DNA of 64,000 nucleotides from Cryptomeria japonica (GCF_030272615.1 NC_081409.1:26421406-26485405), one strand, 5' to 3'; positions 50,700 through 63,410 are shown, counted from the stretch's first letter. A program made the numbers and translations. The notes: generated from the sequence alone by a model not told the origin.

Positions 50700-51500
50700 A
50701 CTTTGACAAGAACTGAACAACGTTCATCTTCTCACTTTCACAAATGAACAAATTTTACGTCTTTTATCCAAATTACCCCAAACTTTCACAAATGACTTCA
50801 AATGACCATTAATAGTCCCAAATCACCTTATTTAGATAAAACAATGGAGAACAATACAAAAACTGAAATTTGACCATTGTGAGCATGAGGGTGCTATCGC
50901 ACCACTCACATTGACAATTATAAACAAAAAGAATCAAAAGCATCCAGTGATCATTAACATGGATCAAATCTAACCATTACCATTGAATTTCATTTTCATT
51001 GAGACAAGGAGTTTTGTAGGGTTAATTCAATATTTTAGAAAGTTTATCAAATCATATTCCACGATTGCAATGCTTTATATCATAGATTTTTGTTGTTTAT
51101 ATTCATATTGTTACATTGGCAAATATTCATTTAACTTTATAAAAGGGCAGCCACCAAATACAATGATCAACAATAATCATTTAACCTTATCAATAATTAT
51201 TTAATCATTTATATATATATATATATATCAAAATGCACAATAATCAACACAATGAACAAATTTCGTGTGTATCAAAAATGCCTATCAATATCGACGAAAT
51301 GCACAATAATGAATACAATACACATTTATTGGATCGAATATCAACATTTATATATATCAAAAAAGGCATGTATGCCAAGTCAATACAAGTTTTACAAAAA
51401 TGTGGCATATGCCATGTCCAAATCGATATACAATAAAAATGTAGAATATATCTACATGTATTGGTCATTCAATGACCACAGCTAACAATATATGATCCTA
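50700..51500. other. AT-rich spacer with short (TA)n
   Basis: Contains (AT)9 near 51,211-51,228. Short overlapping frames at 51.23-51.48 kb show no motif. Confidence 0.5.
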
Positions 51501-51529
51501 TACAATTTGTGGTGGATCACCAAAATCAA

Positions 51530-53960
51530 ACCTCTTTGATGTAGTATGGCACTGTAGATGGCTGCAAAACCACAATTCAAAAGCTAAGTTAGAATCCTTT
51601 TGTAGAAAATAGTTCATAATTATCAACATAACTATGCATTTAACTATAATTTCTTCGCAATAGAAATGTAGATCACCTCATCTTCTAATCTAGGATCTAT
51701 TGTCTTCTTTGTCTTCTCCTTATCAGCCTTAGGAGTTCTCTTGAATACCTTCTTCAAAGGCTCCAAGTTATGGCCGAACCGCAAAGGGGGCTATTGTCGA
51801 TTAAATACAATTAATATAATGTACAAACATATATACATCAAACAGAATAAAAATATATGATATAGAGAACAAATCTGTACCAGAATCTGAGATGCTTCTC
51901 CAATAGAGTGAGGAGGGATCACCATCGATGGAGCAGTTGTTGCTATTACCTATAGGAAAAATGATCAAGATTAAATACAATTAATATAATAATAAGTATT
52001 GTAGGTTAAAAACAATTAATGTAATATATAAAACAAAAGCATACTGGAGCTTGAAATGCTTCTCCAATACATGGAGGAGGTTTCACCATTGATGAAGTAG
52101 CTATGGATATTTCTTGTATGAAAAATGATAAGATTATAATTCATCACAAGTTCACATGTACACATGTTTTCAATCATCAAATCAAGAAAATAAAGTAGAG
52201 ATAAATACCTTCGCCCTCTCTTGATCCTTGAGCATATCAGGTGCATTCAACATATGTACAAAGCTCAATGGCCGTTGTATATAAAACAGATAAAAAACAC
52301 TAATCAATCTACAAATTCCAACTAAGACAATTTCAACCTTTTCAAACAATTGTACAATTAAAAATGTGTTCAATTAGCTTCTTCCCACGTTTAGGCATCC
52401 TCAAGGATTTATTTTGTTGAGGACCAGGCCTAGACATGGAGGGGGTGCCCTAAAAAAACAAAATTAACACAAGATATTAGTACAGATAATATTAAACATA
52501 ATTTAAAAATTCTAAAATTAAATGACTTGCATAAATTCTATGAAAAGAATACATAAAATAAGGTGTACAAAATATGATACTGCATAGCTCTGTAAGTCAA
52601 AATCAATCTCTGAGAGTGTGACATCGTCAATCTGGGACATTTGGTCCCTTGACAATGCCACAAAACAAACAATTGTCAAGCATTAAAGAGAGTTAGTATA
52701 TCTTGTAATTTTTTTGAATTCAAATGTATTATTCTATTTTAACATGTTACAAAATGAATACCTCAGGCGTCGATGTTGCAGCTGCAATAACTGCGGGAGG
52801 AATATCAAATGTCATTGCTACATCCTTAAATTCATATTGTTTGTATCAATTTAAATCAATCTATAAATGAAAATTCATTTACAATTACAAATTTTAAGTG
52901 ATTGATAAATAAAATGTTATGAATTCAAACCAACACACCTATGTTTGCGGCTGACTACAAAACATGTCCATCAATTCATCCATCAGCGCCATATCCTTAG
53001 TCATGTTGGTCTGACATCTACTCCCACAAATCGTGCATGAATGGGTTGTGGAGCCATCTTCAATGGTCTTGTCATCCATCCCTATGCATATGCCTGATCA
53101 AGTGGGACACACATGCTGAACGGGCTCACCAGCGCCAGCTGCCCCAATTAATGGATCATTGTCCGGTACAAGAGGGTGTGCTAATTGTGTCTCATGTTGG
53201 ATGATCGCATCAGTCAATTTTGTGGCCGCCTAAAGAGTTTGTAGCTCCATCGACTCTTTCAGGGCTACTAGGATAGTCACATGCACCTTCGGTTTAGGTG
53301 CTAGGGGGCGACAAATCTGCGGGTTTACTACCCTACGAGCTCCAGGTCTATCTTGGGCAAAGCCGCCACCTCTACCATGGAACTCTCTCATGTAAAAATA
53401 AGTAGGCTTCTCATTAAGGACAAACTCACAATATACTTTCCTCAAAAAATACAATGGCACCTCATAATTATTACAAGGTTGTTCATCAAAGACCATCCAC
53501 TGCCTATTCCAAAACAAATTTCTCATCTGCACATTGGTACACCAATGTATGGGAAACCTCTTTGCATTAAGAGGTAAGGACTCACTAGTTCTAGGATCAA
53601 CAAAAAGGGCACATATTTGTGCTTTACATATGTTTTTTTTTACTCCCTCATATGATAATCCATTCTCATAAAATGCATGACACCTATCCCTATAGTTTCC
53701 CCATTTTGTAATATGAGTGAAAACTGCAGTGGCACCACTAGCTAATGTTTCTAAGCTAGTGGCAAGAGATAAATGATGTTCAAGGTTAGATGTTTTCAAT
53801 TTATTAATCAGTCTACTTATTTTAGTAGTGTTTTTCCCTAACTGATTAAGCAATTGATCATGTGTAGCTGGTGTACGCTCTAAAGGAGGAGTTGGAGGTG
53901 TATTTTGGGGGTTTTGTTGTGGGTTTTCATCTTTTTGTGGTTCTGGATTTTGAGAATCTG
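51530..53960 (-). pseudogene. second gene of the 45-54 kb unit, multi-exon, unknown
   Basis: Convergent with the transposase-like gene. The large exon (about 53,957-52,940) starts after a cag acceptor with a Pro/Gln-rich stretch (NPQNTPPTPPLERTP), then a helical part (KISRLINKLKTSNLEHHLSL) and a conserved-looking core: RDRCHAFYENGLSYEGV, FPIHWCTNVQMRNLFWNRQW, REFHGRGGGFAQDRPGARR. The same frame runs on past a TAG (53,230) and a TGA to SCTICGSRCQTNM, a CxxC-x3-C cluster. Smaller exons follow at about 52,828-52,760, 52,680-52,600, 52,450-52,380, 52,250-52,208, 52,110-52,040, 51,950-51,885 and 51,790-51,680, and an end near 51,530. Two of these (MVKPPPCIGEAFQAP and MVIPPHSIGEASQIL) are clear duplicates. 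I recognise no family. By position it may be the element's accessory DNA-binding protein. Confidence 0.5.
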
Positions 53961-54199
53961 ATATATTTGTAACAAAAAAATTTAAAAATAATCAAAATCA
54001 ATGATTATAAATTCAAAATGTAAATAAAATTTATCAAATATGTAAAATAAACAATTTTTTTTTAACAAACTACATCTTTCCATGGCGCTGGGAAGTGGAA
54101 ATCAAAAGCCCATGCGCAGTTCCACAAGAAAATGCCCCTCCAAAATGCTTTCAGCCACGGGTTGAAAATGAGACCTAGTCGGCGTTAAAAAAAAAATAT

Positions 54200-54352
54200 T
54201 GACAAGAAGCGCGTACACGGTTTTAAAACACTAAGACCGTGTATGGGGTCCTAATTTCTAAGGTATCGCGTATGCAGTCTTAGTTTTTAAGGACCGCGTA
54301 TGCAACCCCTTCCCTTTAGGCTCGGCATAAATGAACCAAAGCGCGTATGGGG
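54200..54352. repeat. CGCGTAC motif cluster 3
   Basis: Five copies (AGCGCGTACACGG, ACCGTGTATGGGG, TCGCGTATGCAG, ACCGCGTATGCAA, AGCGCGTATGGGG) at about 54,208, 54,234, 54,263, 54,291 and 54,339, mostly 26-29 bp apart, in the same orientation as the other clusters. Confidence 0.75.
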
Positions 54353-54539
54353 TTATTCAAAATTCAAAAACCACTTTACGTGCTATCTGTTTTTTCAATT
54401 GTTTTTAGGTGTGTGTCCACTTTTTGGTACCATCTTTGTGCACACACCGATGAACAAAGTACAACATGTTTTTTTGGATCAAATGGTTTTATGCACAAAG
54501 GTAGATGGCAGGTTGTTGAAGGAAAAATAATATAAGTGA

Positions 54540-56760
54540 AGAAGTGAATTCTCTTGAAATGGGAATAGTTTTGTTAGAGAGATACCTTGTTTATTGGTGG
54601 GAGGCACATTGATTGAACTGCAAAAGAAATTATATTTAACAGTAAGTATGCAAAATGGAAAATACTTATAATAAGGGGTTTGAAAAATAATAATTTGAAG
54701 GAGCAGAATGTAAAAATTCAAGAAACTAAATGGAAGACCTGGCGACATGAGTAAAATGCCTGTAATGTATATATCTGGATTTGGAAAGCTTGTTAAGCTA
54801 GGTTGGTAGGGAGTATTGTCCCTACATTGAAAAGAAAGACTTTAGAACAAATAATTTTAATAATCTGCAAAGAGTGCACAAACTATGAAGATTGAAATGA
54901 AATGAAATTGATGTCTTTTGAATGGAAGCAAAATGGAGGACAACTACCTTGTTTTTTGGTTATAGCTTGTTGTATGGCACAAACAAGACTTATGTCCAGT
55001 TTTCTTAAATACATCACTGCGAGATTGATTCAACGAGGAACATAAACATATGTTAGAATTGAACATGCAAGATGCCAAATAGAGAATAACATATTCCAAG
55101 AATAGATGCAAAGAATGGGAAACTAAGCAGGATTAGTAAAGGATACCTGTTACAATTGGTTCACTATTTGAAACGAATGTGGCAAGAGGACATACATGGC
55201 ATAGAAGATAACAGGTAACAATTAAAAAATATTGAATTATAGCCAAGCAAAAGTTTAAAGAGAAATGTATTGTTAGTGTTAATTCTGAAACAAATAACTT
55301 AGTAATTATTGTATAATAAACGTATGTTGCGGCTATTTTTGATAGAAAGGAAGTGAATGTGTTAATAGAAACAATCAAAAATCATATTAGTGTGAGGTGT
55401 ACTTACAAGAGTTACGGTATTAATGTTAAATACTACATTGGTGAAGCTGACAGAAAGAGGAGGTATGTACCAATGACTGCAATAAAAGTTAAATTGTGAA
55501 TTTACATCTATGTATTAAAGAGTGCAATAGAAACTATTATCTGTATTCAAAGGATACCTACAATATACATTGTATGCAAGTGATGAAGTTAGAAAATGAT
55601 ACCTTTGACTGATGTTTTTGGTATTTTAGATAAGTGTGGTGTGGACGAACAACCTTAGTTTGAGGAGCACTTGGTATGTTACATCTTTTTATGAGCAAAC
55701 AATAATTTTAAAATACAATTGGTCATTTTTAAGCATATAGCATTAAGTATAGTATGTATTTAAAGGAAAATGAGAGACTACGTTATATGGAAGCAATAGA
55801 AGTAAAACATAATACTTGTAATATTTCTTTTTTGGTATCTAGGGCAAATGCAGTGCAAAGATAGAGCCTTATCTTGAGGGAAATTTGTGATCTTATATGT
55901 CTGGGTAGGTTGAACAATAATTTTTAAGAAAGAATCGGCTAACTATAAAGACTTAAATGAAAGAAATTGATGGGTTTGAATGTGAAGCAATTATGTTAAG
56001 AGAATAACATATTCTGAGAATAGATGCAAAAAAGAGGAAACCGGGAAGGATTAGTAAAGAGTACTCATTATAATTTGTTTTTTGTTTAAAACGTATGCAC
56101 CAGAAGAATGCACATGGCATAGAAGGTAAGGGTAAACAATCCAGAATGTAGTCAATTATATCTGAGGCACAGTTCAAAGAGAAATGTATTGCTAGTGTCA
56201 ATTGTGAAACAAATAGTTTAGTAGTAATTTCTTTATAAAAAAGGAAGGGAATGTTTTAAGAGGAAGAATTAAAATTCATATTTAGTGTGACGTGTACTTA
56301 CAAGAGTTGCATCATGCATGTTAAATAGCAGATTGGTGTGTTCTGGGATCAATCTTCTATGCTATGTGAAATGAAGCATTCAAACCAAATGTTTTGAATA
56401 GGATGGAAAGAATGCACTAACTATAAAGACTATAATGAAAGAAATTGATGGGTTTAAAGGTGAAGCAACTATGTAAAGAGAATAATATATTCTGAGAATA
56501 GTCACACAAAAAAAGAGGGAACTGGGAAGGATTAGTAAAGCATACCCATTACAATTCGTTTGTTGTTTAAAAGGTATGTGCCAGAAGGATGTACATGGCA
56601 TACAAGGTAAGGGTAAACAATACAAAATATAGTCAATTATACCTAAGCCACGGTTCAAAGAGAAATATATTATTTGTGTCGATTCTAAAATAAATAGTTT
56701 AGCAGTAAGTGCACAGTGTTGTTTAAACTCTAACAAAAGCATCGATACATGTGCAAGCAA
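54540..56760. repeat. diverged repeats, three 340-bp units plus short modules
   Basis: Units beginning AGAGAATAAYATATTC lie at about 55,081, 55,998 and 56,477. Each carries GGATTAGTAAAG, then ACATGGCATA, then AAGAGAAATRTATT in order. Near 54,580 and 54,955 a shorter module (TACCTTGTTT-TTGGT) matches one at 31,857, linking this array to the 31-32 kb duplication. Minus-strand frames of up to 126 codons across the units look like repeat by-products. Confidence 0.7.
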
Positions 56761-56869
56761 GCTATTTTTTCACATTTGTTTGCAATTTGTTGTGATTTTA
56801 TATTTTTTTACTTTTGTGTACAATGTTATGTGTTGCCTTGTGTTCCTCATGCATGCTAAAGTGCATGTA

Positions 56870-56945
56870 TACATGCATAGACACAGACACATATAGACAC
56901 ACACACAAACATAGACATATATAGTCACAAATACACACACATATT
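56870..56945. repeat. (CACACA/TAGACA)n simple repeat
   Basis: Interrupted ACACACA and CATAGACAT microsatellite. Confidence 0.8.
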
Positions 56946-57470
56946 GATGTAATTAAATGTAAGATCCATGTAATGTTCTTTTGTACACGTTACATTGGAA
57001 TATATTGATTAAGTCTTGCCAAAAATGATATAATGAATAGCAATGTTAAATACATAATAAACTCAAAAGCGAGAAAATTACATTATACGTTGTTGCATAT
57101 GTGAATGTAACTATCCTACACAAGCAATTTACCACACGAGTAGAAGTTGTATGTTTTGCAATGAAATTAAATGAGACAGTATAAGTGGGAATTTAAAAAT
57201 ACCCAAGTAATGTCATTCTTGTCACATTGTAACCCTGACCCCAAAAAAAAGGCTGAGACAAACTGTCATGGCTTTGTCCTTGTCAAAGCAAATAGGTGTT
57301 AATATATGGCAAAGTGATATTTAATTTGTATGGAAAGTTAGTACACTATAATGATCAATAACAAATTTTAGACATTGAAGCAGTTAAAGAGAATAAGAAG
57401 TGTAACTGATACAATCTAAAATATCAAAGAAGGCCAAAAATATTTGCAAACAAATATTGGCAAATGTTTT

Positions 57471-58200
57471 CTATTATTAGATTAAATCCATAATTTTAAC
57501 TTAAATTGGTGAGAAGGACAATGTTTGGGACATATACCTTTGTTGCAACTTGAATTAGGTTGCGATCAACTGGAAAGGAAAATTGGCTTTTATTGTGAAA
57601 GTTACTGTAAAGTTGCAATAGAGAAATCATGAGTAAATGTTTGTGGATGAATGGGAAAATGATATATAATCCTCTATTGGAGTTAGAAAATTAAGATGAC
57701 CAATAAGAAATATAAGATGAGAAGCAATGGAAGATAGTATGAAGTGGAAGTGCAACAACACGAAATATTGTGCTAAAACAAAATGAATAAAATTTATTTA
57801 TGGTTATAAATACCTGATTGGAAGTCACATAGTTGAGAAGTGGTACCTTTGAAATGCATACGTTGCTTGTAAGATGGATCTCATTGTATTTAAATCCCAT
57901 TCGGACGTGACTTTTTAATATGTGTTTTATTGACAAGAAGTATGTTGGAAACTTATGTTATCTATTATTCAATGGCAAGATATTAATCTACTATGCAACA
58001 TATGATAAGGAATATAATAAAGGAAGAAGAGTTTATGCATGAGAAAGATACAAAGGATACATGTAAATTCAAACAAAACAATTTAAAAAATACTTGGAGA
58101 CAAATATAAAGAAATAATGTTTATTATTAAGTTAAATACCTGATTTAGACTTACATTGCCAAGAAGTGGAGTGTTAGGGACATATAGTTGTGTTCAAAAT
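57471..58200. repeat. three diverged units about 327 bp apart
   Basis: AAATACCTGATT-type sequence followed by GAGAAG(T/G)GG... recurs near 57,480, 57,806 and 58,135, with the intervening TGGGAAAATGATA and GAAAGATACAAAGG parts weakly alike. Confidence 0.55.
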
Positions 58201-58209
58201 TGAATGAGC

Positions 58210-59456
58210 ATGGGATGGAATAAAGTAGAAAACTTGCTTGTATTGTGAGCTATGTTGAGTAGACTTACCATTGACATATATTGCATCTACTTTGTCTTCT
58301 ATAGACACTAACATTTGTGTCTAGCATAGTATGCAGTGCACGAGATATTTTGAAATGAAGATGAGATAAAATAAATTGTTAGATCAAAATAATTATTACT
58401 AAGCATTATATAAGTGCAAAATAATTGGAAAGGGAAGATTATTCTAGAAAGTATAATATGTTTGTGGGAAATTGCAATTACCTTCTTGTTGCATAAGTTC
58501 AATTTATTGTTTAACTACAACAAAGGTGCAATATTGTTAGGAGAAGAGTATTGGGAAGTTCAATAGAGCAGTGGGAAATGGACCATAACATTGACAAAAA
58601 TATTAAATTTAACCTAAATATTAATGAATGGTGGAAGGATGACAAGCCTGAACCATTGCAAGCAACAGAGGGAAGTAATTGTGATTGCTTGTGACTGGCA
58701 ACTGTCATAGCCAGTATGGCTTGAAGCAAGCAAAAGTTTGCTAGCCAATGTGGAGATGCACATTCTACCATTGACAAATATTTTTTTGGTTGTATAGTAG
58801 TTGTAAGTGAGCTTCTTCCTTCTTTCTAATGGTGGTATAAGCATTTTTCTCCATTTTTTAATACCTTTCAAAAGAGAATGGTGGTTCAATTCACAAACCT
58901 TCAATTGATCTGACTGTTGAAATTACATATGCATATATGGTTCTGACCAAGATAATGGATATATCCATTACAACGATTAAAAGCCTTTGAAAAGGAAAAA
59001 ATATCAACGGATATAAACATATAGATGTATTATATATACATGTACATGTATATACATGTATATATAAACATGCACATTAGTTTGCATAAGGAACACATAG
59101 AAGTACAAAACATTGTAGAGAAAAGCAAGAGAAGCAAAATCACAATACATTGTAGAGAGATGTGAAAAATTAGCTTACTTGCACGTGCAACAAACCTTTC
59201 ATTAAACTTTCAACAACACTTTGGAAACCCAAGCACGGACAATATACAATCTTCTCCTCACAAGCAAAGCTCTGACCCAAAAATTTGGTCAATATTGTTA
59301 GCCTATGCAGCTTGCCTTGCAAAATAAACTTATTATCATCACAAAAAGAAAAGTACCAAACAAAGTCATAAATGCATCAAGTCACATTATTTTTCCTTTT
59401 CCTTCTCCATTTATATATACAAGCTTAAATATACATACATACATATACACATATAT
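58210..59456. other. no recognisable gene
   Basis: AT-rich, with a TATACATGTACATG palindromic stretch near 59,032-59,062. Overlapping minus-strand frames (58.5-58.9 kb) have no motif. Confidence 0.4.
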
Positions 59457-60599
59457 TGTTGGCTTGATGATGATTTTTGTAATGGATGACGTCATGTGTT
59501 GCCATTGATGGCACATGTATACAAACACATATGTTCACATTGTCATAGTCATCTTAGTTAAGAAAAACTGGCACTACTCCTAATTCTTTGTAATGCAAAA
59601 CCAGTATTATATGTATAGAGAAGTCCAATCGATTTTGAAGGTGTCTAACTAGTATATGTAGACAACCAGTACATGCAGGAATGACATGACACCAGCTTGG
59701 AGATACTGTGAAGATCATCAAAGAAGAAAATGGAGGACAATCAGTCTATGAGTTGGAAGAGGTGAACTCTTAACCAGTATCGGTGTTCCGACCAGTTTCA
59801 CTGATTGTGTGATGAGGTATCACCGATCGTGATGAGTTATCTCTAACCAACAGATTTGGCGGCAATCTGTGATGTGTTATGTTAGATTGTCCAAATACAC
59901 TGCACCTAGGAAATTGTGATGAGGTTCCTGAGCCGACATGAAATCTAATGTCTATATAATGACATTGTGATGAACTATTTTTATGATGCGAGATAGAAGT
60001 GTTAAGGTGTTGTGATTTACTAAAGGCATTGCAGAGTATGTCAGCGATGCAATTTTGAGTGATCAGAAGAGGATCTATTCAAGCAAGATGTGATATTTCT
60101 AGATCACACCACCTGTTGTTTTCTAATCACTACAATAGTCAAATCCCCTAACCGGGTAAGCTCTAACAAACTTCATTGTACAAATCCTCTAACCAGGGGA
60201 TCCATTAGTTTGGGTTTGAAATTCTCTACCGAGGTTACTCCTTATAGGGTACTACCTTTAACAGGGTATAGCTCCTAACAAGGCTTTGGGATCTTTAACA
60301 GGATTCGCTCCTAGCAGAGCACTTTGTAGACCTTAACCAGTCAGCTACCTATTACTTCATATAGTTAACTTGTGAGTCCCATCTCACTGTGGTTTTTCCC
60401 AGTTGGGTTTTCCACGTATAAGATCTTGTGTTATGGTGGATGTTTTACTTGTTGTGGATGCTTTAATATCACTTTGGATTGCATGCATAGTATTAAGTAA
60501 AGTGGTTAACTAACTTTACCAGTCTGTGTTTGAAGTGGTATTATTTTTGTTGTCACTGATTCACCCCCCCCCCCCTCTCAGTACTTCATAAGTCTATCA
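59457..60599 (+). repeat. left LTR of a copia-like element
   Basis: Begins TGTTGGCTTGATGATG, ends CATAAGTCTATCA, and is followed by ATTGGTATCAGAG. Near its end it has a 13-C run before CTCTCAGTACTTC, mirroring the G-run of the element at 33 kb. Related in sequence to those LTRs. No right partner is seen in the window. Confidence 0.8.
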
Positions 60600-60601
60600 A
60601 T

Positions 60602-60613
60602 TGGTATCAGAGC
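60602..60613 (+). promoter_or_regulatory. primer-binding site, initiator Met tRNA type
   Basis: TGGTATCAGAGC-like sequence (TGGTATCAGAGCG) two bases after the LTR. Confidence 0.9.
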
Positions 60614-60661
60614 GTAACTTCCTTATGGCTTAATCGCTTGGAAGGAAACCCTAAAGCCACT

Positions 60662-61947
60662 ATGGGAGATATGAGTTATTTAGAGATGGCTAGAGTGCTT
60701 GATGCTACCAAGGAAGAGCTTGAAACTCTAAGGGTCAGATTTAAAGCTTCACAAGATAAAAGGAGAGAACTGACTGAGCAACTATTGGAGATATATGACA
60801 AAAGTTCTTTAGATGAGGGCAACATTGATGCATTGGTTGAAGAAGTTGAAAAATTGAATGGTGAAAAGCTAAATCTGAGGAGAGAGCTAGAAGCCTAACA
60901 ATCTGTATGAGCCAAGAGCTTGAAGTAAGAAGGGTAGCTGAAGACCTAATCAAAGAGAGAGATCATGAGATTTTCAAAATCAAATAGTTGAATGCAACTT
61001 TGCATGAACATTGGCATGAGGAGAAGGAAGAGAAAGAAGCTTTGCATCTAGATCTTGAAATGGCAACATCTCTAAGAGAGACTCTAACAAAACACAATGA
61101 AGATCTTGCCAGAGAGCTCATTGGGGCTAATGGGAAGCTTGAAAAGTTCAAGAAGAGTTCTTCTATGCTGGATGAGCAGATATCTCAAAGGATGAAAGGT
61201 GACACATCTGTATTAGGTTTCAATACATATGAGAAAGGAAAATCTTCTGGTACCAAGAGCAACATGCACAAAGGTAAAACTTCTCCTAAGGCTAACAAGC
61301 CTACTGGTAAGAAAGCTTTCAAACTTGTTTGCTTTATCTATCACAAACCTGGACATACTGCTAATGTGTGTAGAGGCAGATCTAATGAGAATATAGGCTA
61401 TAATGCAAATGCTAGGTATGTAAGATTTGAAGGTCATTGTTTTACATGCAACATGTATGGACATAGATCAATTGAATGTAGATATGGAGCAAACAATCTG
61501 GCACCTCACATGATTCTAATACCTAATGGTGATTGGAGAAGAACCTATGACAACCGGGGAAACATGAATTGGCAGAAACCCTATGTAAACCAGTTTAGTC
61601 CATATGAAATGGAAAAGGTAACAAATGTGATTTGCACCATTTGCAATAATTATGGTCATGTGGCTATGAAATATAGAAGGAGAACTGGAAGAGGTAATGT
61701 AGGACCTTGGAGATCATCTGGGATGGCTTGCTATCATTGTCACAAACTGGGACACGTGGAAAAGTTCTGTATAACCAGGAAGAACAAACCAGTTAACCAC
61801 TCTGTAGATCAGAAAGGTAAGCAGAAGGTCAATGTTGAGGAAACTAGAGAGGAGATGAACAAAATCTGGAAGAAGAAGAATGAGGACAAGCCTGCAGAAG
61901 AATCTAACCCTTCACCTAGTGTGGAGAATCATGCACCGGTGAATTAA
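60662..61947 (+). pseudogene. gag-like protein: coiled coil plus four CCHC knuckles
   Basis: Starts MGDMSYLEMARVLDATKEEL and forms a long charged coiled coil. A frame change near 60,900 and a TAG at 60,985 interrupt it, then it runs open to 61,947. Four CX2CX4HX4C-type knuckles follow: CFIYHKPGHTANVC (second Cys is Tyr), CFTCNMYGHRSIEC (intact), CTICNNYGHVAMKY (last Cys is Tyr) and CYHCHKLGHVEKFC (intact). Knuckles bind the element's RNA during packaging. No protease or reverse transcriptase follows, so the copy is non-autonomous or truncated. The C-terminus is Lys/Glu-rich. Confidence 0.8.
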
Positions 61948-62564
61948 GCTTTTAAACAAGCCTGAGGGGAGCATAGAGGTAAATCTACTTCCGGACCCCT
62001 TGAAGAATGTGTGGTAAGAGAGTTTTGCATTTTGAGTTATTTTGTGAGAATTCTTGATATCATTGTCTATCGGTTTTCAAAATATTATCAACCGGTTATA
62101 TACCTGTCAGTATAGGTGAGTTTTGTTAAGCGGTATATTAGGGTTTGTTACCCTATCGATTGAGTAATTAATGCAATGGGTAAGTTTATAAAAGCAAGTT
62201 TTACTATGTTATTTTTATCCTAATTGCATTCAAAGAAGAGTTTTTGAGCACCTGCAGGAGAAAAAGAGAATTGCTAGCTGATTGTAAACGGATTTATGTC
62301 GCGGATCGAAAGATTGAATCGGATTCGAAGAGCAGTAAAGGCGAAACGAGTGTACATTCGAGAGATCAATAGGAAACCTTGACAACGTGAAGGAAATAAG
62401 TTATTCTTTTGTTAATATTTCTCAAATCAAATTTATCCAAAATGGCATCATCATCTATGCAAGCAGAGAGACTTGTGGTTACTTCTGAACCTATGGAGTC
62501 TATAGAATCAGACAAAATAGTATCATACAATGCATTGTCTTAAGTTCTTGATGGTGTTATGATC
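61948..62564 (+). other. gag 3' region and start of another truncated frame
   Basis: A purine-rich GCCTGAGGGGAGCATAGAGG at about 61,959 could be a polypurine tract. Further on, ATG 62442 opens a 33-codon frame (MASSSMQAERLV start) that stops at TAA 62541. It may be the start of another retroelement gene cut off by the next insertion. Confidence 0.4.
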
Positions 62565-62582
62565 TGTTGAAACAATGTAGCT

Positions 62583-62647
62583 TCGATAAGATAAATGATT
62601 GAATGAGAGATAAATGAATTCTCTCATTCAATCATCTATCCTATCGA
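62583..62647. repeat. inverted repeat, 28-bp arms
   Basis: Arms 62,583-62,610 and 62,620-62,647 pair with two mismatches around a 9-base loop. The perfect inner part is ATGATTGAATGAGAGA. Confidence 0.9.
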
Positions 62648-62763
62648 TAAATCTACATGCTAATGGTAGACATCATAATCATATTTATAAGCATTTATAT
62701 CATCGATCGAGATATGATCGTATTTGCTATGTTGTGATTGTAATTGGTTTGCATATCTATTCT

Positions 62764-62807
62764 AGTTGTCATATGACAACACTAATTAGTGTTGTCATAT
62801 GATAACT
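62764..62807. repeat. 44-bp palindrome with nested palindromes
   Basis: TTGTCATATGACAA (itself a palindrome) occurs twice, the second time with one change, around the palindrome CACTAATTAGTG. The whole is self-complementary but for one pair. Confidence 0.9.
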
Positions 62808-63259
62808 ACAATAGTTATTGTAGACGTATAAAAATGACCACATTCCTAAATGAATATTTTATGTTCATTTCTCTATTTGATTAAATCCAATTTAATTAAA
62901 TTATCCACATTCTTCTATTTTATTAAGTAAATTACTCAATTTATTTAAATAAAATTCACTATACCATTTAATGAATAAATCATTTTATTCAATTAAATCC
63001 CCCCTATCCACTTTTAATTAAATTCAAATTTAATTAAATAGTTATCCTAAAATTGAATAAATCTAATTTATTTAATTTCCCCAAATTGCAACCAAATTGA
63101 ATTAAATAATTTCAATTAAATCCTATTATCCCCCATCCACTTGCAAAATCCCAAACCCCTTCCTAATCCCTTCTAGAATCTTCTAATCACTTCTAATTAA
63201 CCTAACCCCTCTTCTAAATTTTGTCACATCCCTAAGCAAAAGGGAAGTCACTTCTCAAA

Positions 63260-63410
63260 CCCTCAAAGTCTTTGATAACCATTAAAGGCTTTCAACCTTC
63301 AACCACTAAATGGCTCAAAGTCTTTGATAACCATTGAAGGCTTTCAACCTTCAACCACTTAATCCCCAAAGTCTCCAATAACCATTAATGGTTAACTCAA
63401 ACCCTCCCAC
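63260..63410. repeat. tandem repeat of about 52 bp
   Basis: CAAAGTCTTTGATAACCATT and GGCTTTCAACCTTCAACCAC form a unit present twice, with a third partial copy (AAAGTCTCCAATAACCATTA). Confidence 0.85.

Noticed and set aside
53353-53577. Plus-strand 74-codon frame
   Set aside because: Antisense shadow of the 53.2-53.9 kb minus-strand exon.
55133-56760. Minus-strand hydrophobic frames of 81-126 codons
   Set aside because: They follow the three diverged repeat units and break at different places in each copy; no motif supports a protein.
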